A DNA stretch of 64,000 bases from JADKAV01 sp037046735 (GCA_037046735.1 JBAOHC010000024.1:1-64000); one strand, 5' to 3'. Counted from the first letter of the stretch, positions 8,632 to 16,320 are shown. Translations and numbers: made by a program. The notes: a model not told the origin generated them from the sequence alone.

Positions 8632-9205
8632 GACCACAGCCAACGAGACCACCGCCGCCAAGAAGGCACCCGCGAAGAAGGCCCCGGCCAAGACCGCGAC
8701 TGCCGCCAAGAAGGCTCCTGCCAAGAAGGCGCCGGCGGCCAAGAAGACCACGACGACCGCCGCCACCGCGGCCAAGAAGGTCGCGACGCAGGCCAAGGCC
8801 GCTGCGCCCGCCCCGGTCGTCGAGCCGAAGAGCGCGGTTGCCGAGGCCGTGACCAAGGTGAGCGAGGCCGCCGCCCCGTTCGTCGCCCAGGTGAATGACG
8901 CCGTCGAGCCCGTCGTGGCGCAGGCCAAGGATGCCGTGGACAAGGCGCAGGAAGCCGCAGCGCCGGTCGTCGAGAAGGCGACTGAGGCCAAGAACAGCCT
9001 GATCGAGCTGCTGCCCTTCGAGCTGCCCAAGTTCGAGCTTCCGTTTGAGCTGCCCAAGTTCGAGATGCCGAAGTTCGACGACGTGCAGGACCGCTTCGAG
9101 ACCATCGTCGCCGACCTGCGCGACAAGGCCACCGAGTCCGGTGCCGACCTGCGCAAGCGCGCTGAGGATGCCGTCGACAAGGTGCGCGCCACCATCAGCC
9201 GGTAA
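8624..9205 (+). CDS. HbhA-like / histone-like lysine-alanine-rich protein
   Basis: 193 residues. The N-terminal third (about 10-60) repeats K-K-A-P-A and resembles the basic tail of mycobacterial HbhA and histone-like proteins; in HbhA that tail is at the C-terminus. The middle (70-120) is Ala/Val/Glu-rich helix (VAQVNDAVEPVVAQAKDAVD). It is followed by a repeated FELPKF/FELPFELPKFEMPKF segment near residues 128-145, then an amphipathic helix (DDVQDRFETIVADLRDKATE). The gene order XRE-this-DUF2516 equals Rv0474-0475-0476. Likely roles are DNA binding or surface/lipid attachment; the sequence does not decide. No signal peptide. A strong terminator follows. Confidence 0.72.
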   Translation: MTETTANETTAAKKAPAKKAPAKTATAAKKAPAKKAPAAKKTTTTAATAAKKVATQAKAAAPAPVVEPKSAVAEAVTKVSEAAAPFVAQVNDAVEPVVAQAKDAVDKAQEAAAPVVEKATEAKNSLIELLPFELPKFELPFELPKFEMPKFDDVQDRFETIVADLRDKATESGADLRKRAEDAVDKVRATISR

Positions 9206-9219
9206 CTAGCAGTTTCTGC

Positions 9220-9247
9220 AAGGCCCCTGGGACATCCCGGGGGCCTT
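9220..9247 (+). terminator. Hairpin terminator after the hbhA-like gene
   Basis: AAGGCCCC (9220-9227) pairs perfectly with GGGGCCTT (9240-9247), and the loop TGGGACATCCC extends the stem. It lies 15 bp past the stop. There is no long T tract after it, as is common in high-GC actinobacteria. Confidence 0.75.
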
Positions 9248-9557
9248 GTGCTTTGCGGGGGTCCGTTTGACCGCCGACTCGGCCGTCGGGCGGGACCCTA
9301 GCCGTTCGTCTGGGGTGCGGCGCGTTGTCTCACGTCCACATCTGATTGGCGGCCGAGCATGATCAACCAGATGTGGATATGCCACGCGGTGCAATTGGTG
9401 TGTACGGACGTCTGAGACGTTTCGTAGGTTGAGTTTCTCCCTACCAGGGCAAAGCCCAACCAGATGTGGAGATCAACCGGCCTGTTGAGGAAGCTGGCCG
9501 GACGACAGCAGTTTGGAGCGGCCGGAAGCGACGAACGGCTGTACCGCGGACGAACCG
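9248..9557. other. Gene-free 310 bp with three copies of a CAACCAGATGTGGA motif
   Basis: No credible gene is seen between the hbhA-like terminator and the convergent methyltransferase. CAACCAGATGTGGA occurs at 9364-9377 and 9457-9470. An inverted near-copy (TCCACATCTGATTGG) at 9335-9349 can pair with the first across a 13-base loop. Function unknown: a protein-binding array or a structured transcript are both possible. Confidence 0.45.
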
Positions 9558-10319
9558 CTACCCCAGGTGACCGTCGCGCAGCACGAGTCCGGCCGGCACC
9601 GTCAACTCCCCGAGTCGCCAGCGCCCCGGGCCGTCACGCACCTCCCAGCGCTGCGCAACCGCGGCGGCCATCTCCATCCAGCGCTGCCGGGCGCCCCAGC
9701 GAGCAGCGCGGTCCCACGCCCGGTCCAGGTCCTGCAGCAGCTCGTGAACGGCAGACCCTGGCGAATTGTCGTGGATCAGTGCCTTGGGCAGACGAGCCGC
9801 CACCTGGCTCGGCCGTTCCAGGCCGGCCAGGCGAACGGAGATCGTTAGCCACTTGGGTCCGGTCGGGTCGATGCTGAGCATGCAGGTGAGCCGGCCCTGC
9901 TCGTCGCAGGTCCCGTCGATCAACCACCCTCCGGGCGACAGTCGCGAACCCATCAAGGACCACGCCGCGGCCACCTGGTTCTGGTCGTACTGCCGCAGTA
10001 CATTGGCCGCCCTGATGACCGAGGGGGCAGTCGCCGTGGGGATCTCGAAGCCACCGTGCACCGCCGAAATCATCGGTGTTGCCGCCGCGACGCGCTGGCG
10101 GTCGATCTCGATGCCAACGACCTGGATCGCCGGATTGAGGACATGCAGCCCGCGCTGCCATTCCAGTGTGGTCGTGGGGTTGGCCCCGAAGCCGAGGTCG
10201 ACGACCAGCGGGCGTCCCGTGCGCAACTGCCTGCCGGCGAGGTGCGCGATCCACCGATCGAAGCGACGCAGTCGGTTGGCTCCGGTCGTGCCGCGCGTGA
10301 CGTACCCGACTGGGTTCAT
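9558..10319 (-). CDS. Class I SAM-dependent methyltransferase, substrate unknown
   Basis: 253 residues from ATG 10319. The SAM-binding motif I is VVDLGFGANPTTTLEW near residue 40, followed by VVGIEIDRQRV (acidic residue that holds the ribose) and a later LSPGGWLIDGTCDE strand. These are typical of a Rossmann methyltransferase, but I cannot name the substrate. The C-terminus (WGARQRWMEMAAAVAQRW) is helical. The ATG overlaps the DUF2516 stop codon by four bases, so the pair is translated together. A longer in-frame extension to 10568 runs over DUF2516 and has no methyltransferase features, so it is rejected. Confidence 0.78.
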   Translation of the reverse strand: MNPVGYVTRGTTGANRLRRFDRWIAHLAGRQLRTGRPLVVDLGFGANPTTTLEWQRGLHVLNPAIQVVGIEIDRQRVAAATPMISAVHGGFEIPTATAPSVIRAANVLRQYDQNQVAAAWSLMGSRLSPGGWLIDGTCDEQGRLTCMLSIDPTGPKWLTISVRLAGLERPSQVAARLPKALIHDNSPGSAVHELLQDLDRAWDRAARWGARQRWMEMAAAVAQRWEVRDGPGRWRLGELTVPAGLVLRDGHLG

Positions 10320-10585
10320 CGACTCCGGGTGATCTCGCGGACCTTGGGGCGCACGTCCACGAGGTAGAACATGGTGGCGATGACACCGATGATGCCGAGG
10401 AAGTTCACAGCTCCGAAGATGAAGATCAAACCTGCGGACAGCACCAAGAAGATGGCCCAAGCGACCTTCGTCTGGCGTTCCACGGCGGGAAAGGCGGCGG
10501 TGGGCCGTCGCAGCACATCGACCAGCGCGAACAGGGCGATCGCCAAGAGGGTGATGTTCAGCACCCACGTCACGAGTTCAATCAC
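10316..10585 (-). CDS. DUF2516 family membrane protein
   Basis: 89 residues with three predicted transmembrane segments: WVLNITLLAIALFALVDVL, VAWAIFLVLSAGLIFIFGAV and FLGIIGVIATMFYLVDV. It belongs to DUF2516, a small actinobacterial membrane family with no known biochemical role; Rv0476 is the mycobacterial member and is likewise near an HbhA gene. It is the first gene of a two-gene operon with the methyltransferase. Its start is divergent from acpS across about 57 bp, which should hold both promoters. Confidence 0.85.
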   Translation of the reverse strand: MIELVTWVLNITLLAIALFALVDVLRRPTAAFPAVERQTKVAWAIFLVLSAGLIFIFGAVNFLGIIGVIATMFYLVDVRPKVREITRSR

Positions 10586-10642
10586 ATTCCCAGGGTACGT
10601 GGGAACTGCGGATGTGCAGGGTAGGCATGGGGTCGTGCCACG

Positions 10643-10963
10643 ATGACGGGCATGGAATTACCTGGCGTGGGCGTCGACATCGAAGCGGTGTCACGATTTA
10701 CGGATGTGCGGCCCGGGCTGTTCACCGACTCCGAACTGCAGCATGCAGGGGACAGGGCCGAGTCCCGGGCGGGCATCTGGTGCGCGAAGGAGGCGGTCGT
10801 CAAAGCGGTCAGCAAGTGGCACCTGCTGTCGGTGCGCCAGGTGGAGATCACCCACGACGAGGGACGCCCCACTGTGGTCGTGCCGGGATTCCGCGTTGAT
10901 GTCAGCATCAGTCACACCCGGGACTACGCCGTCGGATTCGCCATCGCAGTCCCGCAGTTATGA
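10643..10963 (+). CDS. acpS: Holo-[acyl-carrier-protein] synthase-like 4'-phosphopantetheinyl transferase
   Basis: Transfers 4'-phosphopantetheine from CoA to a serine of acyl carrier proteins. Family motifs are all present in 106 residues: GVDIEAVSRF near residue 9 (metal-binding Asp), FTDSEL, WCAKEAVVKA near 46 (metal-binding Glu and conserved Lys), and VSISHTRDYAVGFAI at the end. It is about 15-20 residues shorter than common AcpS proteins because the loop between the second and third motifs is reduced. Monocistronic. ATG 10652 is a possible alternative start. A second, Sfp-type enzyme elsewhere in the genome cannot be excluded. Confidence 0.82.
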   Translation: MTGMELPGVGVDIEAVSRFTDVRPGLFTDSELQHAGDRAESRAGIWCAKEAVVKAVSKWHLLSVRQVEITHDEGRPTVVVPGFRVDVSISHTRDYAVGFAIAVPQL

Positions 10964-11022
10964 GTGAATTGGGCGGAAGGTGCTGCGACACGCCGGGCGA
11001 AATCGCAACAAGTGCCGATTCG
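10964..11022 (+). repeat. REP-1 interspersed repeat, copy 2
   Basis: Sits directly after the acpS stop codon, between acpS and the convergent csp terminator. It contains GGGCGGAAGGTGCTGCGACA at 10971-10990 and GAAATCGCAACAAGTGCC on its right side. The first block is identical to the minus-strand copy at 43017-43076. The partly complementary ends suggest a stem-loop. All five copies lie 3' of genes. Confidence 0.6.
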
Positions 11023-11027
11023 CGCAA

Positions 11028-11061
11028 GAAAAAGGAGGGGCTGGATTTCTCCAACCCCTCC
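11028..11061 (-). terminator. Intrinsic terminator of the cold-shock gene
   Basis: On the minus strand, GGAGGGG (arm at 11055-11061) and CCCCTCC (arm at 11034-11040) flank a loop with an inner CCA/TGG pairing, followed by TTTTTCTT (11026-11033). This is a classical hairpin plus U-tract, placed 20 bp past the csp stop codon. Confidence 0.85.
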
Positions 11062-11080
11062 TGCTAAAGGCTCGTGAGTT

Positions 11081-11293
11081 CTAGGACAGCGGCACGACGG
11101 TGTCCGCCTGAGCGCCCTTCGGTCCCTGCACGATGTTGAACTCGACTCGCTGGCCTTCCTGGAGCGACTTGTAGCCGTCCGTCTGGATGGCGCTCCAGTG
11201 GACGAACACGTCGCCCTCTTGGCCGTCCAGGGAGAGGAAGCCGTAGCCCTTCTCGGCGTTGAACCACTTCACGGTTCCGCTGACACTGCTCAT
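11081..11293 (-). CDS. cspA: Cold-shock protein, CspA family
   Basis: Single-stranded nucleic-acid-binding OB-fold protein that acts as an RNA chaperone. It has 70 residues: GTVKWFNAEKGYGFLSLDG carries RNP1 (KGYGFL), and DVFVHWSAI carries RNP2. The aromatic residues that stack on bases are present (W10, F11, Y17, F19 and a Phe/His pair further on). RNP2 has VFVHWSAI where VFVHYSAI or VFVHFSAI is more usual. It is monocistronic with its own terminator and a long leader containing a perfect palindrome at 11347-11361, which may matter for cold regulation. Many actinobacteria carry several such genes, so the exact paralogue is unknown. Confidence 0.95.
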   Translation of the reverse strand: MSSVSGTVKWFNAEKGYGFLSLDGQEGDVFVHWSAIQTDGYKSLQEGQRVEFNIVQGPKGAQADTVVPLS

Positions 11294-11321
11294 GTAGTTG
11301 CTGTCCTTGCTGTGTTTCTTT

Positions 11322-11361
11322 GGCCGCGGCCTGAAACGGGTCGCGGGACCACGACGTGGTC
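11322..11361 (-). promoter_or_regulatory. Structured leader / palindromes upstream of cspA
   Basis: GACCACGACGTGGTC (11347-11361) is a perfect inverted repeat with a one-base centre, and GGCCGCGGCC (11322-11331) is self-complementary. Both lie in the 5' leader 29-68 bases ahead of the csp start. They could be an operator or an RNA element; csp leaders often control translation by structure. Confidence 0.35.
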
Positions 11362-11602
11362 AACTCTAGTTAATCACGTTGAGCACGGAACGACCAGCAC
11401 CGACCCGGTTCGCTGCTGGTCTCGCCTGAAAAGGAGGACTCGGCAGACGACCAACCACGTAGTTCATTTGGGGGCCCCAGAGGTCGATCTCGTGCCGGTG
11501 AGGGCCGGTAGGCGTCCCACTGCTTTGTTATCGGGGTATTGGTGCTGAGCCCGCCGGCCAGCGCCGCTGCGCCCTCCGCAGACACGGTCAAAGACGACTG
11601 AA

Positions 11603-11740
11603 TACTCAAGAAGCTCGTCGCCTTCGGGACCTATCCGGAGGCTTCGGTCGGCGGCGGTCAGGCGCACGAGAACATGGGGCCGTTCCTCGTGATCAACTTC
11701 ATCATCGCAACCGAAGGTGTATTCCCCTCGCGGTCCTAGC
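11603..11740 (+). pseudogene. 3' remnant of a phage tail-collar (microcystin-dependent-protein-like) gene
   Basis: An open stretch with no start codon ends in the characteristic tail of phage tail-collar proteins: GGQAHENMGPFLVINFIIAT then EGVFPSRS and a stop at 11738-11740. Intact relatives end HxNMQPYLxxNxxIALQGxFPSR. Nothing resembling the N-terminal collar domain is found upstream, where a stop at 11600 closes the frame. It lies 2 bp from the thrC 3' end. It reads as the leftover of a lost prophage, tailocin or secretion-system gene. Confidence 0.7.
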
Positions 11741-11742
11741 GG

Positions 11743-12975
11743 TCAGACGACCAGTGCCCGCACCGCGTCCACATCGGGTTTGATGGTTGCGGTGGGTCGG
11801 GCGAAGTCCATGACCGCGTCCAAAGTCTTCAAACCCTCGCCGGTGTTCAGGATGACCGTCTCCGCGTCCGGGTCGAGGCTGCCCTCCTTGAGCAGGTGCC
11901 GCAGCGTGGCCACGACAACACCCCCGGCGGTCTCGGCGAAGATCCCCTCGGTGCGGGCCAGCAGTCGGATGCCGTCGACGACATCCTCGTCCGACACCGC
12001 CGCGATGGAACCGCCGGTGCGCCGGACGACGTCGAGGGCATAAGGCCCATCCGCGGGATTACCGATGGCCAACGACTTCGCGATCGTGGCGGGCTTGACG
12101 GGTTTGACGATGTCCCAGCCCGCATCGAAGGCCTGCGACACCGGGGAGCAACCCTGCGCCTGAGCACCGAACACCGCGTAGGGCGACTCCTCGATCAGCC
12201 CGAGTGCGGCCAACTCCCGCCAGGCCTTGTCCACCTTCGTGAGCAGTGACCCGGAAGCGATCGGTGCCACGACCTGCGCGGGTGTCCGCCACCCGAGTTG
12301 CTCAGCGATCTCATATCCCATCGACTTCGAGCCCTCGGCGTAGTACGGCCTGATGTTGACGTTCACGAAGCCCCAGGAGGCGGAGAAGTCCTCGCCGATG
12401 ATCTCCGAGCAGAGACGGTTGACGTCGTCGTAGTTGCCCTCGACCGCGATGAGCGTGCCGCCGTAGGTTGCCGTCGTAATGGTCTTGCCGGCCTCCAGAT
12501 CATGGGGGATGACCACCACCGACTCCTGCCCACCGCAGGCGGCGGCGGCTGCCACCGCATGCGCCAAGTTGCCGGTCGAAGCGCACGCCAGCGTGGTCAG
12601 GCCCAGCGCTCGTGCCGCCGACTGGGCGACTGCGACCACCCGATCCTTGAAGGAGTGAGTCGGGTTCCCGGAATCATCCTTGACCCACAAGGAGCGCATC
12701 CCGAGTTCGGCTGCGAGGTTGTCGGCGCGGTGCAGGCGCGTCCAGCCGGGAGCCAGATTCGCCTCCTCAGCGGCGGTGGGCCGCACGGGCAGCAGGGCCC
12801 GGTAGCGCCACAGCGACGTCGGCCCGGCCTCGATGTCGGCTCGGGTCAGTGCCGGGAAGTCGTATGCGACTTCCAGCGGGCCGAAACACTCCATGCAGGC
12901 GTACGCAGCGCCCAGTTCGTAGGTCGCTCCACACTCGCGGCAGGTCAGTCCTACGGCACTTCCAAGGTCAATCAT
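11743..12975 (-). CDS. thrC: Threonine synthase
   Basis: PLP enzyme converting O-phosphohomoserine to threonine. 410 residues with an N-terminal zinc-ribbon-like motif (Cys12, Cys15, Cys27, Cys30), as in the archaeal/actinobacterial branch of the family. GNPTHSFKDR places the PLP-binding lysine at residue 110. Further on are ASTGNLAHAVAAAAA, the family version of the phosphate-binding S-T-G-N, and NTGEGLKTLDAV at the C-terminus. Upstream is a 170-bp spacer shared with the divergent gpgS gene. hom and thrB are not adjacent, unlike the usual hom-thrC-thrB cluster, so this may be a second or relocated copy. Confidence 0.93.
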   Translation of the reverse strand: MIDLGSAVGLTCRECGATYELGAAYACMECFGPLEVAYDFPALTRADIEAGPTSLWRYRALLPVRPTAAEEANLAPGWTRLHRADNLAAELGMRSLWVKDDSGNPTHSFKDRVVAVAQSAARALGLTTLACASTGNLAHAVAAAAACGGQESVVVIPHDLEAGKTITTATYGGTLIAVEGNYDDVNRLCSEIIGEDFSASWGFVNVNIRPYYAEGSKSMGYEIAEQLGWRTPAQVVAPIASGSLLTKVDKAWRELAALGLIEESPYAVFGAQAQGCSPVSQAFDAGWDIVKPVKPATIAKSLAIGNPADGPYALDVVRRTGGSIAAVSDEDVVDGIRLLARTEGIFAETAGGVVVATLRHLLKEGSLDPDAETVILNTGEGLKTLDAVMDFARPTATIKPDVDAVRALVV

Positions 12976-13147
12976 GGGTCCCTTCCCATCTATCCGTTCA
13001 GTACGGCCGGAGTTGGCACCTTCGGCGCACGGTGGCGCTGGGTTGCCGGGGCTTCAAAGGGCCGGTCCCTCTGCCCCTCTGGATGAGGTATGACCGAAAT
13101 TGTGACACGCTGGTCGAGGCCTTGCGCAACCGAGTCCGGGAGAGTGT

Positions 13148-14095
13148 GTGACCGAGGGAGTCCAGAGCTGGCTGGACCGCCGCACATCTACGGCGGCTGA
13201 CTGGCCCGAGCAGGTGGTGCGCGAGGCCAAGCACCACAGCGTCGCCGTCATCCTCCCGGCGCTCAATGAGGCGCAGACCGTCGGCCAGATCGTGTCGGTC
13301 ATTCACGATGAGTTGCTGGGGGACCTGGTGGACGACCTCGTGGTCCTGGACTCGGGTTCCACCGATGCGACCGCAGCCATCGCGAAGTCGCACGGCGCGC
13401 GGGTCGTCGCCCTCGATGAGGTCTTTCCTGGCCTGCCGCCGCTGCGCGGCAAAGGAGAGGCCATGTGGCGCGCGCTCGCGGCCACCGACTCCGACATCGT
13501 GGTGTTCATCGATGCGGACCTGCGCTCGTTCTCGGCGTCCTACGTCCGCGGTCTGCTGGGGCCGCTGCTGACTGATCCGACGGTGAGCCTGGTGAAGGCC
13601 GTCTACGAGCGGCCCTTCGTGCAGGGCGACCAGGTGATACCCGCTGGCGGCGGCCGCGTCACCGAGTTGGTGGCACGACCGCTGCTCAATCTGTATTGGC
13701 CACAGTTGGCTGGCGTGATCCAGCCGCTGGCCGGGGAGTACGCAGCGCGGCGCAGTCTGCTGGAACGGCTGCCGTTCCCGGTCGGGTACGGCGTGGAGTT
13801 CGCGATGCTGGTCGACACCGCCGAACTGCTCGGTGTGGATGCGATCGCGCAGGTCGATCTCGGGGTGCGCCTGCACCGCCACCATGACGAACGCAAGTTG
13901 GGGCTGATGGCTGCTCAAATCCTGCAGACAGCGCTGCGCCGGCTCGATCCGGCCCTGCACGCAGCCCGCCAGACCGGGCAGGCGCTGGCGCAGTTCGGGC
14001 GGGCCGGGACATCGTTCACCGGTACGTGGCACCCGATCATGGATGTCGAACGCCCAGCGCTGGCCACGGCTCCGGTGGCGCGATGGGCTCGCTAG
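13148..14095 (+). CDS. gpgS: Glucosyl-3-phosphoglycerate synthase (GT81)
   Basis: Transfers glucose from a sugar nucleotide to 3-phosphoglycerate, the first step to glucosylglycerate and, in mycobacteria, methylglucose lipopolysaccharides. 315 residues, inverting GT-A fold: VAVILPALNEAQTVGQIVSV near residue 32, VVLDSGSTDAT, RGKGEAMWRAL, the D-A-D metal motif in VVFIDADLRS near 120, VQGDQVIPAGGGRVTELVAR near 160, GEYAARRSLLERLPFPVGYG and VRLHRHHDERKL. These are GpgS hallmarks and match Rv1208. Start GTG 13148. Co-transcribed with the HEXXH membrane gene, whose ATG lies inside its 3' end. gpgP, the phosphatase partner, is not seen. Confidence 0.92.
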   Translation: MTEGVQSWLDRRTSTAADWPEQVVREAKHHSVAVILPALNEAQTVGQIVSVIHDELLGDLVDDLVVLDSGSTDATAAIAKSHGARVVALDEVFPGLPPLRGKGEAMWRALAATDSDIVVFIDADLRSFSASYVRGLLGPLLTDPTVSLVKAVYERPFVQGDQVIPAGGGRVTELVARPLLNLYWPQLAGVIQPLAGEYAARRSLLERLPFPVGYGVEFAMLVDTAELLGVDAIAQVDLGVRLHRHHDERKLGLMAAQILQTALRRLDPALHAARQTGQALAQFGRAGTSFTGTWHPIMDVERPALATAPVARWAR

Positions 14096-14514
14096 TGGCC
14101 GCGGTGAACTGGCTCAACCTCACCACCGTGTCCGGGCTGGTGGTTGCCCGAACCAGTGGGTGTGCCGTCCATCGGCGCGGTCCCTTCTACGAGGCGGTGG
14201 GGTACAAGAGGCGGTTCCCGCTGGCAGGTGCCTTCACGATCGGCAGTGTGGTCATCACCCGCCGCCCGTTGAACGCGGCCGTGTGGGGTCACGAGGTGGG
14301 GCACATCCGGCAGTACGCCTGGTGTGGACCGATGTTCGTGCCGCTGTATGGCCTCGCCGCGGGCTGGTCCTGGCTGCGCACGGGCGACTGGTGGTCGCAC
14401 AACGTGTTCGAACGCCGGGCAGGGCTGGCTGCCGGGGGTTACGTCCAGCGCCCGGTCAGGCGCTTAGGTGCTCGGCGCGGTGGGCCTGCCGTTGTCGCTG
14501 CAGGCGGCGGATGA
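14083..14514 (+). CDS. Small HEXXH-motif protein (putative metallopeptidase-like)
   Basis: 143 residues from ATG 14083, overlapping the gpgS stop. The centre carries WGHEVGHIRQYAW, a zinc-type H-E-x-x-H followed by Q three residues on, then a hydrophobic stretch (MFVPLYGLAAGWSWL) and NVFERRAGLAAGGY, whose Glu could be the third ligand. The layout H-E-x-x-H-x-x-Q plus N-x-F-E-x-x-A resembles DUF4157/M48-like minimal peptidase domains. The C-terminal 20 residues are Gly/Arg/Ala-rich and overlap the convergent DUF3263 gene by 59 bp. A one-base shift near 14460 would instead end the protein at once, so the true C-terminus is uncertain. Activity is not established. Confidence 0.6.
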   Translation: MGSLVAAVNWLNLTTVSGLVVARTSGCAVHRRGPFYEAVGYKRRFPLAGAFTIGSVVITRRPLNAAVWGHEVGHIRQYAWCGPMFVPLYGLAAGWSWLRTGDWWSHNVFERRAGLAAGGYVQRPVRRLGARRGGPAVVAAGGG

Positions 14515-14692
14515 CCACGGGTTCGGCCAGCAGCGCTGCGGGGTCGTCCAGCAGGGCGTTGAGAATCTGGTAGTAGCGCGTGGGGGTGAGTCCCAACTGA
14601 TCGCGGATCACCTGCTGCTTCGCCCCGGCATAACGCCACCAGTGCTTCTCCATCTCCAGGATCGCGCTGTCCTGCTCACTGAGTGTCGCCAT
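14456..14692 (-). CDS. DUF3263 family protein
   Basis: 78 residues from ATG 14692. The start is decided by GGAGG seven bases upstream; the in-frame GTG at 14698 would leave the SD too close. The core, EKHWWRYAGAKQQVIRDQLG followed by LTPTRYYQILNALLDDPAAL, is a helix-turn-helix-like DUF3263 unit found across actinobacteria, with the conserved W-W and Y-Y pairs. A basic tail follows. Probably a small nucleic-acid-binding protein, function unknown. The start lies within a few bases of the channel gene's stop (14695), so they are translationally coupled. Confidence 0.85.
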   Translation of the reverse strand: MATLSEQDSAILEMEKHWWRYAGAKQQVIRDQLGLTPTRYYQILNALLDDPAALLAEPVVIRRLQRQRQAHRAEHLSA

Positions 14693-14694
14693 GA

Positions 14695-15363
14695 TCACAC
14701 CTCCGGCTCAGGTTGGGGGTCAGGATCTTTCGGTGGTGTGACCCCCAACGTTGTCGTCACGAACTTCTGGGCCACTGTCGCAGTGAGTACTGACAAAATG
14801 AGAAAGCCGTTGATCATCAGCGAAACGGCCATGATGCGACCCGTGAACGTGACCGGGTACATGTCCCCGTAACCCACGGTCGAGATGGTCTCTGCGGCCC
14901 ACCACAACGCATCTCCGTAGTTGACGATGGTCGCGCCGGGGGCGTTTCGCTCGACGAGCATGACCACGAACGACGACACCAGCAGGATGAGCGTTGAGGC
15001 ATAGACCATGTACAGCCGCACCTGTGCACCGAACGCGCGGCGCGTGTTGCGCACAACCTCATAGGTGACGTGGAAGATCAGCAGGATGCGCAACGGCGGG
15101 AAGAGGACGCCGACGGCCTGCAGCACGTGTTTGCGCATGTAGTCGCCGCGGTCCGGAGCGAGCAGGACCGAGACCACGTAATCGATGAGGAACACCGCCC
15201 ACGAAGCCAAGGTGAGTGTGCGTCCGGTGATGTGGTGCTGCTCGAGGGAGTCGATGTTCGGGTCGAACGTCAGCAGCAGACCGACGATGAACATGATGCC
15301 TGCCAGGAACAGCGGGTAGCGGGCCAGCCGCCGATACTTCTGGTAGACGGCCTCGCTGCGCAT
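14695..15363 (-). CDS. Voltage-gated-type potassium channel protein
   Basis: Six-helix ion channel subunit. Hydrophobic segments include YPLFLAGIMFIVGLLLTF, TLASWAVFLIDYVVSVLLAP, LYMVYASTLILLVSSFVVML, the pore helix DALWWAAETIS, and the selectivity filter TVGYGD followed by the last helix IMAVSLMINGFLILSVLTAT. A Pro/Glu/Asp-rich C-terminal tail of about 15 residues follows with no TrkA-N domain, so it probably is not RCK-gated. Start ATG 15363 is preferred because it leaves about 60 bp to the divergent transporter. ATG 15414 in frame would leave only 9 bp. Likely sets membrane potential or K+ flux. Confidence 0.85.
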   Translation of the reverse strand: MRSEAVYQKYRRLARYPLFLAGIMFIVGLLLTFDPNIDSLEQHHITGRTLTLASWAVFLIDYVVSVLLAPDRGDYMRKHVLQAVGVLFPPLRILLIFHVTYEVVRNTRRAFGAQVRLYMVYASTLILLVSSFVVMLVERNAPGATIVNYGDALWWAAETISTVGYGDMYPVTFTGRIMAVSLMINGFLILSVLTATVAQKFVTTTLGVTPPKDPDPQPEPEV

Positions 15364-15423
15364 AGTCCAAGGATGGTCTGGGCGCGCGCGGAGAGCGGGC
15401 AAGGACACGGCCATACTGGCACG

Positions 15424-16317
15424 GTGTCCCAGTCACGCCTGTCCGCCTGGCTGCCGTACTGGTGGGCGCTGGCCGTCATCTGGGGCTCCAGCTTCTTCCT
15501 CATCAAGATCGGCTTGCACACGTTCACGCCGCTGCAGATCACGCTGGGCCGCGTCTTCTTCGGTGCGGTGGCGGTGCTGGCCGTGCTGGCCTTCCGCCGC
15601 GGTCGGCTCCCGGCATTCGGGGTGGTGTGGGGTCATGCGGCCTTCGTCGGGCTGATGACCAACGTCATCCCCTTCTCCCTGTTCGGATGGGCGGAACTGC
15701 GCGTATCCAGCGTGCTGGCCGGGCTGTTCAACGCTGCCACGCCACTGTTCACAGCGTTCTTCGCGTTGTTCATCGTGCCGTCGGAACGGCTGAGCCGGCA
15801 GCGGATGTGGGGGCTACTGATCGGCTTCACCGGAGTGATGCTGGTGATGGGAGTGTGGCGAGGACTGACCGGCGATTTCGCGGGTTCGCTGGCCTGCCTC
15901 GGGGCCACGATGTGTTACGGCATCGGCGTGCCCTGGACGCGCCGGTTCCTGGCTGTGCGCCCCGAGGGCGGCCCTTCCATCGTGAGTGCACAACTGCTGT
16001 GCTCCACCGCGATGATGGCCGCGCTCGTGCTGCTGTTCTCCCGCGACGTCGCCGCCGTGACCCCGGGGGCGGTGGCCGCGGTAGTCGTGCTCGGGATACT
16101 GGCCACCGGTCTGGCCTTCATCTGGAACTTCCGCGTGATCGCCGTCGCCGGCTCGGTGATCAGTGCATCGGTCACCTATGCGACGCCGCTGGTCAGCACC
16201 GCGCTGGGCATCGTGCTGCTCGGCGAGGCCGTGAGTTGGAATCAGCCCGTCGGCGCCGTTGTCGTGCTGATCGGCGCGGGCCTGGTGCAGGGACTCATCG
16301 GGCGCCGGCGAACCTGA
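15424..16317 (+). CDS. EamA/DMT-family transporter
   Basis: 297 residues from GTG 15424 with ten predicted membrane helices in two repeats of five, the standard EamA layout. Repeat 1 starts YWWALAVIWGSSFFLIKIGL with the typical W-G-S-x-F; the second half has ATGLAFIWNFRVIAVAGSVI and PLVSTALGIVLLGEAVSW, the family's conserved L-G-E. Such carriers export metabolites or amino acids; the substrate cannot be read from sequence. The longer ORF beginning at 15070 is antisense to the channel gene and is rejected. Convergent with the POT transporter, 3 bp apart. Confidence 0.88.
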   Translation: MSQSRLSAWLPYWWALAVIWGSSFFLIKIGLHTFTPLQITLGRVFFGAVAVLAVLAFRRGRLPAFGVVWGHAAFVGLMTNVIPFSLFGWAELRVSSVLAGLFNAATPLFTAFFALFIVPSERLSRQRMWGLLIGFTGVMLVMGVWRGLTGDFAGSLACLGATMCYGIGVPWTRRFLAVRPEGGPSIVSAQLLCSTAMMAALVLLFSRDVAAVTPGAVAAVVVLGILATGLAFIWNFRVIAVAGSVISASVTYATPLVSTALGIVLLGEAVSWNQPVGAVVVLIGAGLVQGLIGRRRT

Positions 16318-16320
16318 AGG

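Noticed and set aside
7669..9195. Long minus-strand ORF of 508 codons across the asparaginase, xre and hbhA-like genes
   Set aside because: It is antisense to three well-supported genes, has no recognisable domain, and its Ala/Thr/Ser runs mirror the Lys/Ala repeats on the other strand. High GC produces such shadows.
13148..14514. gpgS and the HEXXH gene as one fused protein
   Set aside because: They are in different frames with a clean four-codon overlap, a normal coupled arrangement.
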